Assembly: GCA_016584305.1 (NCBI GenBank)
Contig: JACEEZ010023664.1
Location: 904,583 to 968,582, forward strand
Source of the DNA: Chionoecetes opilio
Taxonomy: Eukaryota > Arthropoda > Malacostraca > Decapoda > Majidae
Length of the DNA stretch: 64,000 bases
Direction: 5' to 3'
Shown: positions 20,094 to 33,361 of the stretch, piece by piece
Position numbering within the stretch: position 1 is the stretch's first letter
Layout: each line of letters starts with the position of its first letter
Notes under the pieces: generated by a model
Seen by the model: the letters and a program-made list of their open reading frames with translations, nothing else
Told to the model about the DNA's origin: nothing
The model's database searches: none
Translations under genes and position numbers: made by a program

Positions 20094-21356
20094 CAGAGCT
20101 GGGCACTTCCGTACCTCTGTCCGTACCTCCGTACCTCCGTACCTACGGACTTCCAAACTAGGTCCGGAAGTCCGGAGGTACGGAAAGTTTTTCAAAGGTA
20201 CGGAAGTAACAGGTACGGACCTGCGAAATTTTGGGTCCGTACTTCCGTACCTGATATTTTCTATGATGAAAAAAAAAAAAAGCGAAGACGAAAAAACAGT
20301 CCACAGAACAACTTTCACGCGTTTTGGCGGGCAATTTGCCACTAGCTGTCAGCTGATCATTTCCTAAGGCGAGATCCGTGCATCTGTGGTGCCTGGTAAA
20401 CACCAAACGTGCGGCATCAAGCTCAAGATCAACAACGTTTTATGTTTACAATCACATCACCCGGCAACGCGTTTCAAAGTTTCACTGCTATTGCTTACTG
20501 TTTAGTGTTTACAACTAAACATGGACAAATACGTGAAAAGAAGTGATAGCGACAGGAGCAGGAGTGTGTCTGGGGATAGTAGCTGTAGTAGTGTGAGCTA
20601 CAGAACCAGCACGCCTGCACCATCTGCGTCCAGAACCCATACACCACAGGGGACGTCAGATATTTCTTTGTCTGACGTGGAGCTGGACTCCTCCCAGCTG
20701 TTCACCCAGGACATAGAGGAGAGTGGGACTGAGCAGGAGGATCAGAGGAAGAGGCAGGAGTGCACCAGACAGCTAAAGGCTATGCTGTGGCACCTTGAGA
20801 AGTAAGACAAATCTAACTGTAAAATCTAAGCTCCGCGGGAGACATCTTGCGGCCGAAGAGGTCCAGCCTCAGCAACATAAACTTTGAGCAGCTGGTGTTT
20901 GTGAGGGGCAACATGCACCTCCTAGGCTACAAGGAGGGTGTAGCAGCAGTACAAGGAGGAGAAGGAAGTGGAGTAGGAGTTATACACTCTAGAATAAACT
21001 TGTGATTTAAACTAATTAGTCATTTCACTCATTTGTGAACTGTGAAGACTGGAGACAAATTTTATTTTAATTGATTTGATGATTATTTGATGGTAAATAT
21101 ATATTGCTATATATATTTATGAAGCTCTGATGTATTATAGCCTTGTATTTGTTTTATTTTTGAGGTACTGACTATATTTTTTCAGGCGCGTTTAATAGTT
21201 ATAGGGTACAGGTACGGAGGTACGGAGGTACGGAGGTACGGGTACGGACAGAATAAAGTAAAATAAGGTACGGAAGTACAGGTACGGACGACCCGCGTCC
21301 CGAAGTACGGAAGTACAGGTACGGACTACCCAAATCCAGGAACGTGCCCAGCTCTG
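20094..21356 (+). mobile_element. Internally deleted hAT transposon inserted in a GT microsatellite
   Basis: Terminal inverted repeats CAGAGCTGGGCAC (20,094) and GTGCCCAGCTCTG (21,344-21,356) fit the hAT superfamily, which starts with CAG and makes 8-bp duplications. Here GT repeat abuts both sides, so a GTGTGTGT duplication is consistent but cannot be told from the repeat. Subterminal copies of GGTACGGAGGTACGGA occur near both ends in opposite orientation, as expected of transposase-binding repeats. At 1.26 kb it is far too short for a complete transposase, so it is non-autonomous. Confidence 0.85.
20521..20805 (+). pseudogene. hAT transposase N-terminal remnant
   Basis: A 94-codon frame starting MDKYVKRSDSDRSRSVSG, serine-rich and acidic, ending ...LKAMLWHLEK. 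Downstream, 20,838-20,900 contains a frame resembling the usual hAT C-terminal block (RHLAA, NINFEQLVFVRGNMHLLG). The zinc-finger and catalytic core expected between them are missing, so the coding region has suffered a large internal deletion. The assignment rests on the flanking hAT termini and the C-terminal block. Confidence 0.6.
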
Positions 21357-22080
<724 letters not shown>

Positions 22081-22499
22081 CATCGGTGCATTTTTGGGGA
22101 TAAGGGGGGGGTCGCCGCGGGTGGAAAACCTACGAAGGGAAAACTACGGCGAGGGAAAAAATTTTCGAGTTGTTTTGCCCCTAAAATTGATTTTCCCAGG
22201 TGCAAATTACCTGTGCCCTGTTCTGGCGGGACAAAACCCTATAGAAAAAGACCTGAGGTAATGGTGATGTGCAGAGGCTTCTAAAAAAGGGGAAAACAGG
22301 GGTCATAACAGGGGCCTCGTAAAAAGGGTTAAGCAACGGAACAGAGCACAGAAATTTATAGCACCTGGAATTTTCAATTTCGCGCAAAATAACTGGGAAA
22401 TTCTTCCATGGGCCGTAGTTTTCCCTTGTAGGCCCCCCGCGGCCCCCCCCTTTTCCCCCCCCACAATGCCCCCCGATGTAAAAAAACCCGGACGAAAGA

Positions 22500-24930
22500 T
22501 GTCGGGGCCCCCCTTTTCCCAGATCTAGAGAATACCTTCAAAATGCAATCCCCGGAACCCTTTCCCACTTTTGTGTTTTCAGGAGATTGAAATGCGTTGT
22601 CATCCTTCTTCTCAGTAAAAGGGAAAAAGGTTAAAAGACACGGGAAGAAAAAACAATCAGCAACTTTTCCGTTACGGATTAGCTTTAGGGTTTGTGGGGA
22701 CACCCTCTTGAAGTTATTTCGGCCCAGACCTTTGAGGCTGTTTTTTGAAATGCCCCTTACCCCCCTTCCCTTTTGAAGTCATCCCGTACTTTTTCCCGGG
22801 AGGCCGCAGCAACTATCCCCCCCCCCCCCCGATAAACCCCATTTCTATATTGAAAAAAAATGGCCACGGGGAAAGGTGTAAGCTCCACGAAGTTTCAGCA
22901 CATGGGGAAAGGGTGGTTTCGTTGTGAAACGCTCAAAAAAAGGATTTTCAATTTCGTTCCAAACGGATCAGGCTCCAAACAGAGTATCAATCGCGAGGCT
23001 AAAAGCCAAGGTGGTGTCCCCGGTTTTACCCCTGAGGAAAGGAGCCTTAGTTCGGGGGCTGCGGGCCCCGCCACATAACCGGGGATTACGCAGAACGATT
23101 CAAAGAAATGTGTACCCCTACCAAGTCCGGGGAATACACATAAAGAACTTGGACACCCTCGAGGAAAAAGGGCCCAGAATGATGTTAAAGTATCAAGGAA
23201 AAAACTTTAAAGGGAAAAATCCCCAAGATCCTTTGCCCGGGAAAAATTTGTGGCAACTCCCTATTTAATATAACTATTTGGTCGGGTTTGGCCCATCAGA
23301 AAAAATTCGAAAAAGGTGATAAAAGGGAAAGGGTTCCTTTCTCTTCCAAACCTATGGGTGCCCCCAAAAGAGTGGGGAAAAGTTAATCAGCACGAAAGAA
23401 AGGCTTGGGGACGAAAAAAAGGGGAATTTCTGGGATCCAACCCCCAAATAGTATTTAAAAAATTTTTTCTGCTATGGGGGAAAAGGTGTCTTTCCAGGAT
23501 GGGGAAGGGAAAATAATGATCGATAGGGAGGAAACTCTTCGGGAAGGGACGGTTTTTTTGCAGTGTAAAAGGGAACCCGTATTGTGGATATGCAAAAGGG
23601 TTTCCTCTCCTACGAATTGGCAGCTTTTTCCGCCTTCAATGTTCCACGACGATGGTTCGATGAGGAAGACCAACAAAGCAGATCTTCCCAAAAAAAGTGG
23701 AAGCAAATACGGATAAAATTTTCTTGTCCTTCCTATTTCAAAAATTACCCCGGACGTATGGCAGTTCCCTGCATACCTCATCGAGGCATGGAAAATGTTA
23801 GGGCCCGGGAACGAAAATAATTTCAAGATTTTCAATGATTTGGAAAGGGGGTTTCGGGGAAAAAATTTGTGCGTTTTCGGGAAGAACAGTGCCATGTATC
23901 CTTCCATTGACGTTGGCCCTTTGGGTTTCTTTGACCGGTCGACAGAAAACAGTCAATTAAGTGGGAAGGAACGACACAGACGAGGAATGAGGGGATTACG
24001 GTTTTCAAAACCAGATCCCAAGGGAACGGGGGGACGTCCCAAAATTTAATGAATTTCCCTAAAAACCAGTACCAACAAGGCTATTTTTTAGCTTCTTTAA
24101 ATCTGTCAGACATCTGCGACAATGGAAAGATCTCCGGCCTGCAGAAAAATCGGTAGTACTGGAGGTGGTTTTTTTTTTAAGTGGAGAATTTGGTCAAAGT
24201 TCTGAATGAAGTGGGGTGTCCGTCTTGGGGGGTTGTACAGCACGCAGGAGGAGGCGGACACTGTTTTGGTTTATTGCATGCAATAAGGTTATGGGAAGGG
24301 GAAAAAATCCAAGGTTTAATCATTGGGTTTGTGACGAAAGGTTTGCCCTCGCCCTCTTTGGTGTATTACGGACCCCCAAAAGGGGAAAGCACTGGCCGAG
24401 AAGTATATATGGATGCTGAGAACTCGGGGAAAAATTCGTCTAAAGGGAAAACGTTTCCCTCCCGGGTTCACCATTTTCAGTACCAAACTGGGCCCAAAGC
24501 AGCATAAAAGTCATTACCAGCCGTGCTTTGCTCTGCAGGATTGTGACACGACAAGTGTTTCTATAAAAGATTTGGGAAAAGCGAAGGGGCATATTCACCC
24601 TCCCCCAAAAAAATTTCAAAAAGGGCCTTACAGGGCCGGGAACCCTTTCCCCAGGAGGGGCCTTTTTTCCCTAGATACCGAAAGGCGATTTGCCCTTTCA
24701 GGCAGGAAAAAAAAAAAAATCTCAGTTCACGGGAATGAGCTTTTTTTCGTCCCTCCCACCAAAAATGAAAAGCCCGAAATCCTTACTGCCCCCAAACAGA
24801 TGATCCCTTTTGGGGAACAACATGTTTTGGGGGCCAATCCCAAATTTAAGCAGTGGGGTTTGTCAAAAACCCCACATCGAAAAAACCTGAAAAACATAAA
24901 CCCCAGTTGGCCATGGTTGGCTTTGTGAAG
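22500..24930 (+). pseudogene. Second half of the transposon gene (approximate, frames broken)
   Basis: Fragments in all three plus frames can be read in order: QSINREAKSQGGV (about 22,980), a stretch around ALVRGL (23,050), YELAAFSAFNVPRRWFDEED in one frame and FPPSMFHDDGSMRKTNKADL in another (23,600-23,690), then DRSTENSQLSGKERHRRG (23,930), SLNLSDICDNGKISGLQ (24,090), a stretch beginning DTVLVYCM (24,260), VYMDAENSGKNSSKGKTFP (24,400) and DCDTTSVSIKDLGKAKG (24,540). I recognise this order, especially the CDTTS block before a GK-rich segment, as the C-terminal half of the family to which 12,890-15,076 belongs. It would be the second exon, joined through the donor at 15,076. Start and end are uncertain because of sequence errors. 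Confidence 0.55.
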
Positions 24931-25184
24931 GGCAAAGGATGAACGGGTTTCCAACAAGGTCAAGAAATGAATGGCACCAGCAGGGGTTTAGAGCCCAAAA
25001 AAATCTTTGTACTGCATGAAAAAGGGTTTGTCGGGAAAAAAAATCCCAGTGTGTCATTGCTGGACTTAAAGTCCCATTGACATTTGTTCCTGTGGGGGAG
25101 AATGTGCGAATCGGCCGGAGATAAATGGGGTGGCAAATGGAGATAAAAAGTCGGAGATGATACTACATGATGGGAAAATTTCCC

Positions 25185-25278
25185 TGTAAGTAATCTTGTA
25201 AAGGCCAAAATAAAAATTTTTTGGGATTTTTTCCAACATTCTCAATTTTTTAGGGGGTTAAATGGGTAAAATGGCCAG
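25185..25278 (+). repeat. Right inverted repeat, part left of the gypsy insertion
   Basis: TGTAAGTAATC, then a run matching GGCCAAAAT, TTCTCAATTTTTTA and GGTTAAATGGG, ending at ATGGCCAG. It equals the inner part of the repeat at 34,123-34,369 with homopolymer errors. The match stops exactly where the LTR begins and resumes at 34,065. Confidence 0.75.
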
Positions 25279-26080
25279 TGTTTTGGTTTTTTCCCTTTTA
25301 CGCGATAATATTCACACGGGTTTGACTCCCCTTGTTTGTTAGATGATAGTATATGTCCAGTAAAAACACTTTTAAATTTCAATCTTTTTGTGGGAAATAT
25401 TAGGGGTTTTCGTGAGGATGAAAGGGGAGACACTTTGGGCAATCAATCGGGTTTTGGGTGGGAAATTTTAGGGGGTTTCGGAGGTTTGAAAAGAGACATT
25501 TTGGGTTTTTGGGGCATTTCTTTAAAATTTCAGTTAAAACTATACATTTCGGCGAAAATACGAAAAAACGGGAGCCCGGGGCGAACACTCCGCCTGAAGT
25601 TTGGGTTTTCTTGTTTTTCCCCCGGGCCCCCCGGACCCCCCAAGGGGACACAACCTCCCCGGGATGCCTCCGTCGAGCAGGGTTGGGATAATTACTCGTT
25701 TTTCCAAAGACTTTTTCCCATCTTGCTATTTAAAATACATTTTTTAGCATGGAGCAAATAATTTTTTCTATTAGTAACCAAGCAAATAAAAATTACTACT
25801 CTCTACAAATATCTATCATTTTTCCCATAAAATTTTGGTTTGTGCTTATTAGCTACATGACATCACGTAAAAATCTACTAGGTGGGGTGACCCCGGCACA
25901 GGGAAAAGAGAGGACGGGGCCCTCTTTGTAAGCCCTTGCGACAAAGGCTGGTCGACAAACCATGGGGGCCCGGGGGGGGGCCCCAAGGTCACCCCCGTGT
26001 CACCCCAAAACCTTCCACACGTTCTTACATTCCTTCTTTCGTTTCTCCCCTTTATAATGTTTTAAAAATCCCTTTAAACA
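25279..26080 (-). repeat. 3' LTR of the gypsy element (error-rich copy)
   Basis: Matches the LTR at 33,362-34,064 along its whole length, with landmarks GTTTGTTAGATGATAGT, CATGACATCACGTAAAAATC and CAGGGAAAAGAGAGGAC. It is about 100 bases longer, mostly through homopolymer inflation. It is 3' because pol lies on the minus strand between the two LTRs. Confidence 0.9.
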
Positions 26081-29000
26081 TCGCTCGGTAAAGCACCGGG
26101 CGCCCACGCGGCAAAGAAAATTTACCTCCCCCTTTGTTAAAAATGGGCATACCGTCGGGACCTGTGAAGTTTAAATTTTTCCCACTTTAAAAGATATTTC
26201 CCTTTAACTTGACAGCCCCGCTTAACACAACAAAAAGTAGCAAAGGACACTGGAAAGAAAACAAGGGGGTTTTGGGAAATCAGGAGAGGCGTTTTTCCAG
26301 AGCCCCCGGGAAACGGCGACTCGTCAGAAAAAGGTTTTTAGGAACAAAAGATTTTCCTAAAAAAATGGAAAAATTCTAAAAAATATTTGAGCGGAAACAG
26401 GGAGCGTTTTTGTATAAACTTTTAGAAGCAAAACAAAACCCCAAAATTTAAAAAAGTGACCAGGAACCCCCGTTTTTGATAGGAAGTTCCGAAAGGGGCA
26501 AACGACAGCCCACTTTGTTTGCTAATAATACCAATTAAATTACCCATGAACGGATTCAATGTTTAAAGGTGGACATATTTTAAAGGGTTTAAATTCCCCA
26601 TATGCCCCCTTTAAAATAAAAAGGGAAAGGGCCCAAATAGTGAATTGGGTTAACTAGTTTCCCCCTTAAGTCGGCCAGAGGCATAGAGACAGATCTTTCA
26701 GCCACAAAAAACCCTAGAGAGATAGTAGTCCTGTGTTTTTAAAAGTCGGGATTAATAGGTTAGCTTCATGAAGGCAGTCGACCCCCCCTTCCAAAGGGGC
26801 CCCATAATGTTTAAAAATTTGCAATAAAGAAATTTCAAAACCCCGGAAAATTAGTAGACTCGAGGTGGGAAAAATTATGGGCCGTGCAGGGCTTTTAGTG
26901 GGGATTGGGTTAGTGGCCAAGTGTTTGGGAAAGGTGGTAAGCCCCAATCAGAAAAAGGCCGGGCCCCGTCGGGTTTGGGCTTTTCCCAACCCAAATCACT
27001 ATGAATTATTTGGACGGGTTGAAGAAGAGGATCCAATACCCAAATTTTATTCCCTTTGTTTTCCCCCAACAACAAGGCGGGGGCCCCAAAAATTTTCCCC
27101 CCCCCCCGGCCCCCAATTTAAAAATTCCCAAAATTGGACTTTGAACCTTTACGGTACCCCTTTTTTATTGTTATGGGAAACCCCAGGGCTTATGTTGGTG
27201 CCATCATCTCGGAACGAGAAAGCTTGTAGCCTTTCCTTGGACCTTTTTGTGTTTTATTAGTAAAGACATGAAAAGGTGTTTCCAGTTTGGGCTATCAAAT
27301 TTTATACACGGGTTTTAGTGGGTTTGGGCCAAATGGGTTTCATTTTGGCATCCTTTTTAATCCGCACCAAAAGAAATGTAGTGGGGAAAGATTTGCCCGG
27401 GGGAATCCCCAAAACGGGAAACTATTAATGAAAACCCGTAAAGTTAGGGTAACCAATTTTCCCCAAAACGCCCGTGCAAATTTTTAAAAACGGGGCTAAA
27501 AACGCGCCCAAGGATTTCCGGGTTAACGCGCCCCCAGCCCATTGAGTTTGGATGGTATGCGACCGTGAAGGTCTGTTAATATTGAAAATGTAAAAAATCT
27601 CCAAAAGGGAATGCATTCCCCGGAAAACTCTGCGCCATTATAAATGAGCAATACTCTTGGTGGGGGAAAAAAGGGCAGAAAAGATGAGGTTTTTTAATGC
27701 ATGGGCTCCCAGTCGCAGCCCTTTTTTTCTTTTAAACCCGGTTTCAAGGACTACAAAAACCCTTTAAAAGTGATCTACACACACCAAAGGGATTGGGGCC
27801 GTGATGACTCTTTGGGGTAAAATGTAAAAAAATCCCATTGCAACTACGTTCCCCTGGTTGCTAGGTGGTGGGTATTCTCAAATAAAGGGGGCGGGTCCTG
27901 GGGGTGTCCCTTTGTTTTGGGCCCCAAGAAAAAAAAAAACCTGGGAACATATTCTTCAAGTCCACAAGCATCGTGGGGCCAAAAAAACACACGCCTCGCG
28001 GGGTGTTTGGGTACGATTACGTCCCCGGGTGGGCCAGCCCCAGGGAAAATGTGCAAAAAATTTTGAGTACCGTCGGAAAAAAAAACGTTTAGGTATAACA
28101 AATTGTTCCACTGGGTCTCTTTTTTGTGGCCAAGGTTTGGACAAATTTCCTTGTCATTTGGGCAGGAAAAATTGGAGTAAAATTTTCCGGGTAATGCTGG
28201 TAAGGAGGTTCATCGCCCGACTCTAAGGCATGATGACCTTTTCCCCCCCATTTTTATGTTTACTTTGTTCGGGGGCCCCCAATTTATAGAGTGAAAAAAA
28301 TTTTGGGACGGGATTTTCCCCCCCTGACCGCACCCACCACCGGAACGTTTTGCGATAAAAGCTTGTCCGATAAAACCCCCCATTCCCGGTTTAGGGAAAT
28401 ATTTGAAGGTTGGGGTTTTAAAATCTTGGATCGTCAGATACCATAGTTTCAAGCCCCAAAGGATAAATTCTTAACCCCAATAACTAGAAACGGCTGCCCA
28501 TGGTCGGGGATAGGGCAGTTATTGGATAGCAAAAATAACGTTTTAAAATGTTTGAGGAAACCCAAATTTCTCCGAGGGTCTTTGATGGTTAAAAGGAATA
28601 ATTTTCTTCCCCCGGGATAAGAGCTCTGCTCGCATACGGAATTTTCACGGTTTTTCCCCTTTTATCTTTTTTCATAGGACTTTCCCCAATTCCCCTTTGC
28701 CGAAGCGTCGGACCCTAGCTAAAAAGGGGGCTGTAAAAAATTTGGGGAAAGCCAAGACAGGAGCGTTTTACGAAATGCAAGTTTTAAATTTCGAAGCTTT
28801 TTCCTGAGGGGGAATTTCCCCGTGAAATGAGGAAAATCTTTTCTTAACAGTGGGGTTTGGGGAGTGCCTTTCTGGCGAAACTTTGTAAAGGGGCGGTAGA
28901 AGCCCGGGTAGTCCCAAAAAGGATCTAAAATTTTTTTCAAAAAAACTCTGGAGTTGGGGGAAAGTTTTTTGGACGGCCCAATTTCCCTTAACGTCCATGG

Positions 29001-30000
29001 TTTTGGAGTCCCTCCCGGTCGGGCCGTATGGCCCAAGAAGCTAATTTTTAGCTTTCAAAAATTCCCCAAAATTGGGGAAACCCGGGTTTGGGGACCAAAC
29101 TGACAACCCGCGCTGCCCCAAAAATGACTCCAAAGTTTTTTAAAATGAGGGTCATGGTCTTTGCTAGCAATTATAATATCGTCCCGGGGATGCGAACACG
29201 GAGTTCCCTATAAAACCCCGGGAAAAAATTTTTTTTATCATTCTTGAAAAAATAAGCGGCGCGGATTTTTAAGCCAAACGGCCCTCCGAAGCCATTCGAA
29301 ATGACCTCCCGGCGTACCCGAAAAAGCCCCTAACCTCTTGGAGGATTCTGCCATGGGGGACCCGCCAGTACCCCGACAAAAAAGGGCTAAAAATTTTCTG
29401 AAAATTTTATTCACCCCGGGCCTAACGGAAGAGCTTTTTTTAGGACGGTAATGGATACCTGTCTTTTCTGAGGGCCTTTATTTAAATCGCCCCAAAAATC
29501 AATAAATGGGCGAAAAGTTCCATCCTTTTTCCCCGGGCAAAGGAAAAAAAGGGGTGTTTTTTTCCCGGGGGAGCAGGGGGTGTTGAATAACTCCTTTTCT
29601 CTAACATTTCCTCTTTCATGTGTTTCTACCAAGGGCCCTTTGGGGGTATGAGGTAGCCTGGTAAGGTATGTAGACAGGTTTTGTCCCTGGACTGAGTTTT
29701 TAAGTGATGCTCCGTTGAACCCGGGAGCACCAAGAGCTTCCCCCGGGGGAGTGTTATGACATCTCGGTACTGACCCAAGAGTTCCAAAAGCGAGGGGCTT
29801 TTAAAAACCCGGGGTTTGTCCACGACGTTGACAAGCGAAATGAGGGTTGGCACCAGACCCTTTCTCGATGGGCAAAAAGGCGGAATTCTGCACCCTGCAA
29901 ACAAGCAGTAGGGAGCTCCCAAAGGTTTAGGGGACCACCTTTTGATCATACACCAACCCCCTTTCCCCAAAGGGGAAAAATCCATGTTTTTTTCTCGCAA
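26081..30000 (-). pseudogene. Gypsy pol: reverse transcriptase, RNase H, integrase (frames broken)
   Basis: Minus-strand fragments in order: 30,000-29,626 holds the segment before reverse transcriptase (LLELLGQYRDVI); 29,632-29,411 holds KKDGTFRPFIDF, a reverse transcriptase finger motif; near 29,300 FEWLR; 29,036-28,719 holds RSFLGLPG and a KVSPERHSPNP stretch at the end of reverse transcriptase and the start of RNase H; 28,452-28,210 holds WYLTIQDF...PTFKYFP, the end of RNase H; and 28,144-27,844 holds FWPHDACGLEEYV and KTKGHPQDPPP of the integrase zinc-binding/core region. The catalytic YxDD and DDE blocks cannot be read cleanly. Downstream to 26,081 only scraps of the integrase tail are visible. 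Confidence 0.8.
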
Positions 30001-33000
30001 TGGCCACCTTTTGGGGTGTTAACAACCCAAAGCTGATGTGGGCAGTCGCGTGGACAGTGTAAGTGTCGTTCTACGGCCAATGGTTTTTCTTTATGGGGCC
30101 CTGAGACATACTTCACTGTCTATAAAGGGTTTCATCAGGAACCGCCACTGGAAAGGGATCGCCCTGCGGGTCGGGGAAAGTTGTGGTCCCGATAAAACGT
30201 GGCCTTTTACAACTTTCCAAAAACCCCTGTAAAATTACGCGAGCGTTAGAGACAGAATTGAGGGGGAAATTTCACCAGTGGGGGCCCTCGCTTATCGGGC
30301 CCCTTTTTCGTTTTTTTAGGGATTTGACATTTAGGGGGGTCAGAGACATAGGAGAAAACCATCGCCTTTAACTGCTTTCCCTTTTAAAAAGTTATTAAAA
30401 TTTAAAATTGGGATCTATCCCCAAATTTGATTAGACTTCATCGTAGCTAAACCCCAAAAGCCCCTCTACAGGGGGCTGGAAAAAATTTTATGCTACATAG
30501 AAAATCCCTACGAAAACCCGGGGGAAAACCCTTTTTTTTCAAAAGTAATAGGTAAGATCACTGTTTCCCCTTTTTTTTTAAAGATGGGAACCCGTTTACC
30601 CCTTCAAAATTCAAAAAACTCTGGGTAACCCGGGCCCCCGGCCACCACTTTGCACTCCTCTTTGAAACCCCCATACGATCTTCAGAGAGTAAAATTTACA
30701 GTACTCCAAATGTCCACGCCCGGGAAAAGGGTTTTTTTGGGTTTTCCTTCGTGGGTTTGCCATGATGTTTTTTTTTGTTTGGGAGGGAGCCACTATTTGT
30801 GGTAAATCGACAAATCCCCCCGTGCCTGCGGAGGGGAAAAAATCCTCGCTTTTGTGTCGAGTTTTTTAAACCCGGATGGTGCGAGAGGTCGCATGTCTTC
30901 CCCCCACGACTTTCCCCTCCCAGCAAACCCACTTATACTCATAGTTTTCCAAAGAGCATCTAAATCTTTGGTTTGCAATGGTCGGTATCGGTTTAGTAAC
31001 CCCTTTCCCGGGGTCGCCCCAGGGGGTTTGGAGGCCCTACTTATTTGTGCTTTTCTGCGGCCCCTCCCCCCGGGAAAGGGAAAAAAGGGAAAATTTTTAA
31101 ACCTGGTTGAAAGGAAAAACCCCTTTAGGCCGTGGGTGGCGTTTTTATTTTGATTTTCACCCACTGGTGAGGGCCCTTTTGCGTTCTGCTTTCTTGCGGA
31201 GGCATCTCTTTTTTATATGTTTCCCCCCTTGTTGCTAGGGAGGAAACAAAGGGCTACCCCCTTTCGCAAAACTGCCCCTGCAAAGAAGGTTGGGAGGGGT
31301 TATTGTTCGGGGGGGGTTGGGGAAAGGGAGTATTTACTCCCGCAAAAGGTGGCTGTGGAAAAAAACCCTAGAGTTTTTCTGTCTCCAAAGCTTGCCGGCT
31401 TTAAAGGGCCCTTATGAAATCCACTAACGGGGGTTAGGACCCGGGAAAGGGGAAAGCAATAGTGCCCCGGACGCAACCCTTCCCCGGACAAAGTAGGGAT
31501 TATAGAAAAAAAAGTTCCAGAAATTTGGGGCATATTAAAAAACCCCCCCCTTTTTTTTTCTAAAAATTTTTGTTTCAGTAACCACTTTTCTTCCGTTAGA
31601 ATTTTGATGCCCCCCCCAAAAAAAAACCCCCCCGTTAAAAGTATTTGGCCCCGATGACCCATCCCATACAGTTTCCCACGCCCCAAATTTGTTATTATTG
31701 AACAGTTTAAAGACTTTCTTGTTTTACTACGGTGGTTGCTTTCCCCACCACTGAAAAACCCCCTCAGGAAAAATTTTCCCGAATTTTCATTTAATTTTTC
31801 CCTATCTTCCGGGGAGAAAATGCTTTTGCCCTTTTCATTAATTGTTGAGCTCTCGAACCAGGTTTCAGTCGAGAACGAATGAAAGCAAATTTTTTCTGGG
31901 TGGGCCCGCAAACATTGAGTTAATCATTACATTTCCCCAAAATAGAGTGAGAAAAAATTTATTTAAACGCCCAAAACCTTCCTTTTTCTCCCCCTAAATG
32001 GTTTGGGACGGATTTTCCCCCTTTTGGGTTAAAAAAACCCTTTAAAAGAAGAAAGGAAAAGCAAAACCAGCATTTTCCTTTCCCAACCGGATAAAAACCC
32101 CCCATTTTTAGGATTTAGGGTTGGGTGTTATAGGATAAGGTTTGCAAGAGTATAAATTTGTACTAGCAGCAGTAAATAATGTTTGTAAGTAGTAGGTGTA
32201 GTAGTAGTAGTAGTAAAAGTAGGGAAACATCATGAAATATTGTTTACCCATACTCAAAGGGAAGATTATTCAAGTCTGAGGTTAAATTATTACGTTTTTT
32301 GCTAACTTTTTCCCTTTGCGTTTGGCCCTTAAATTTTATGAGGGCTATAACGTTTGTTATAAAATTTAAATTTAAATTTTATACGCAAAACGTCTCCCTT
32401 TGCTTTTTTCCAAAAAAAAACTTCTTATATTGAGAAATAAATTTTAAAAGGGAAAATTTTCCTTTCCATTGATGACAAGTTTTTGTTTTTAAAATCCCCC
32501 CCTAATAATTTCCGTTTTTTTTTCCCGCAAAGGGAAACCTCCCTACATAGAAAAAAAAATGGGTAAAGGGGGGACTTTTTTCACTTAAGATTTTTTTATC
32601 ACGAAAATGAAATTTTTAATTTTAAAATCCCCATGTTTTGTTGATTAAAAAAATAAAGTGTAAAAGTAGTGTTTTTAGGTTTTAAAAGTTTTTAAAAAAA
32701 TTAAACGTAATTGTTTTATTGAGATCTCACTCGAAGTTCTGGGCCGGAGGGGGAAGTTTCCTCCCAGCACCCCGTCGAGCGGTCCTCTTTTCCCCCCCTG
32801 CTTTTCCGTTTCGGTGCATAAGTTAAAAGAATGAATGAGTAAACCCTTTTAAATTCCCCTAGGAGGGAATTAGTCCGGGAAAAGGAAAGTAGTTTCAATT
32901 AAACAATCATTAACTTATTTTATTTCACCATCTTTTTCCCCTTCTCGAAACCCGGCGAAATCGGATTATTTGTTGCGAGTTTCACCCCTAAGTTTCAGGG

Positions 33001-33361
33001 GGGGTTTCGTTTTTCTTAAGGATCGCCACTCGCCCCGGCTGTTGGGGCCCCGGTTTTAAAAAATTTCGTTTTTTTTCTTTTTTTTTTCTCAAAAAATTTC
33101 GTTTTTTTTTTTTTTTGTTTTTTTTTTTTTTTTTTTTAAAAAATTTCGTTTTTTTTTTTTTTTTTTTTTAAAAAAAATTTTTTTTTTTGGTTTTTGTTTC
33201 AAAAAAGTTTTTTTTTTTTTTTGTTTTTTTTTTTGTTTCAAAAAGTTTTTGTCTTTCCTTTTCACATTTCCCTAAATTCCCGCACGGTTTTACAGAGATT
33301 TTAATTAATTATTTTTGCCCCTGATTTAGGGTTCCCTGCCCCACCCCTATAAACCCCTTTA
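30001..33361 (-). pseudogene. Gypsy gag/protease and leader region (poorly readable)
   Basis: Expected position of gag and protease for a minus-strand gypsy element. The only protein-like stretch is at about 31,160-30,793 (TKDLDALWKTMSISGFAGR). A low-complexity T-rich tract with repeated AAAAAATTTCG lies at 33,057-33,250, close to the 5' LTR. No primer-binding site could be matched with confidence, and sequence quality is poor. Confidence 0.4.

Larger units (their letters stand above)
22081..33350. other. Error-rich (unpolished-looking) sequence block
   Basis: From about 22,081 the text changes character: runs such as GGGGGGG, CCCCCCCCCC and TTTTGGGG are inflated throughout and every coding region is broken every few tens of bases. 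The 3' LTR inside it (25,279-26,080) can be compared with its clean partner (33,362-34,064) and differs mainly by extra G, C, A or T within homopolymers. This points to sequencing error and not to mutation. Frame-level annotation inside the block is therefore approximate. Confidence 0.8.

Noticed and set aside
19697..20367. Cysteine/valine-rich frames that look like small secreted cysteine-rich peptides
   Set aside because: They are GT microsatellite translations (alternating C and V).
22081..33350. Bacterial or other contaminant DNA
   Set aside because: The block contains an LTR and inverted-repeat sequence identical in order to clean flanking sequence, so it belongs to this locus and is merely error-rich.
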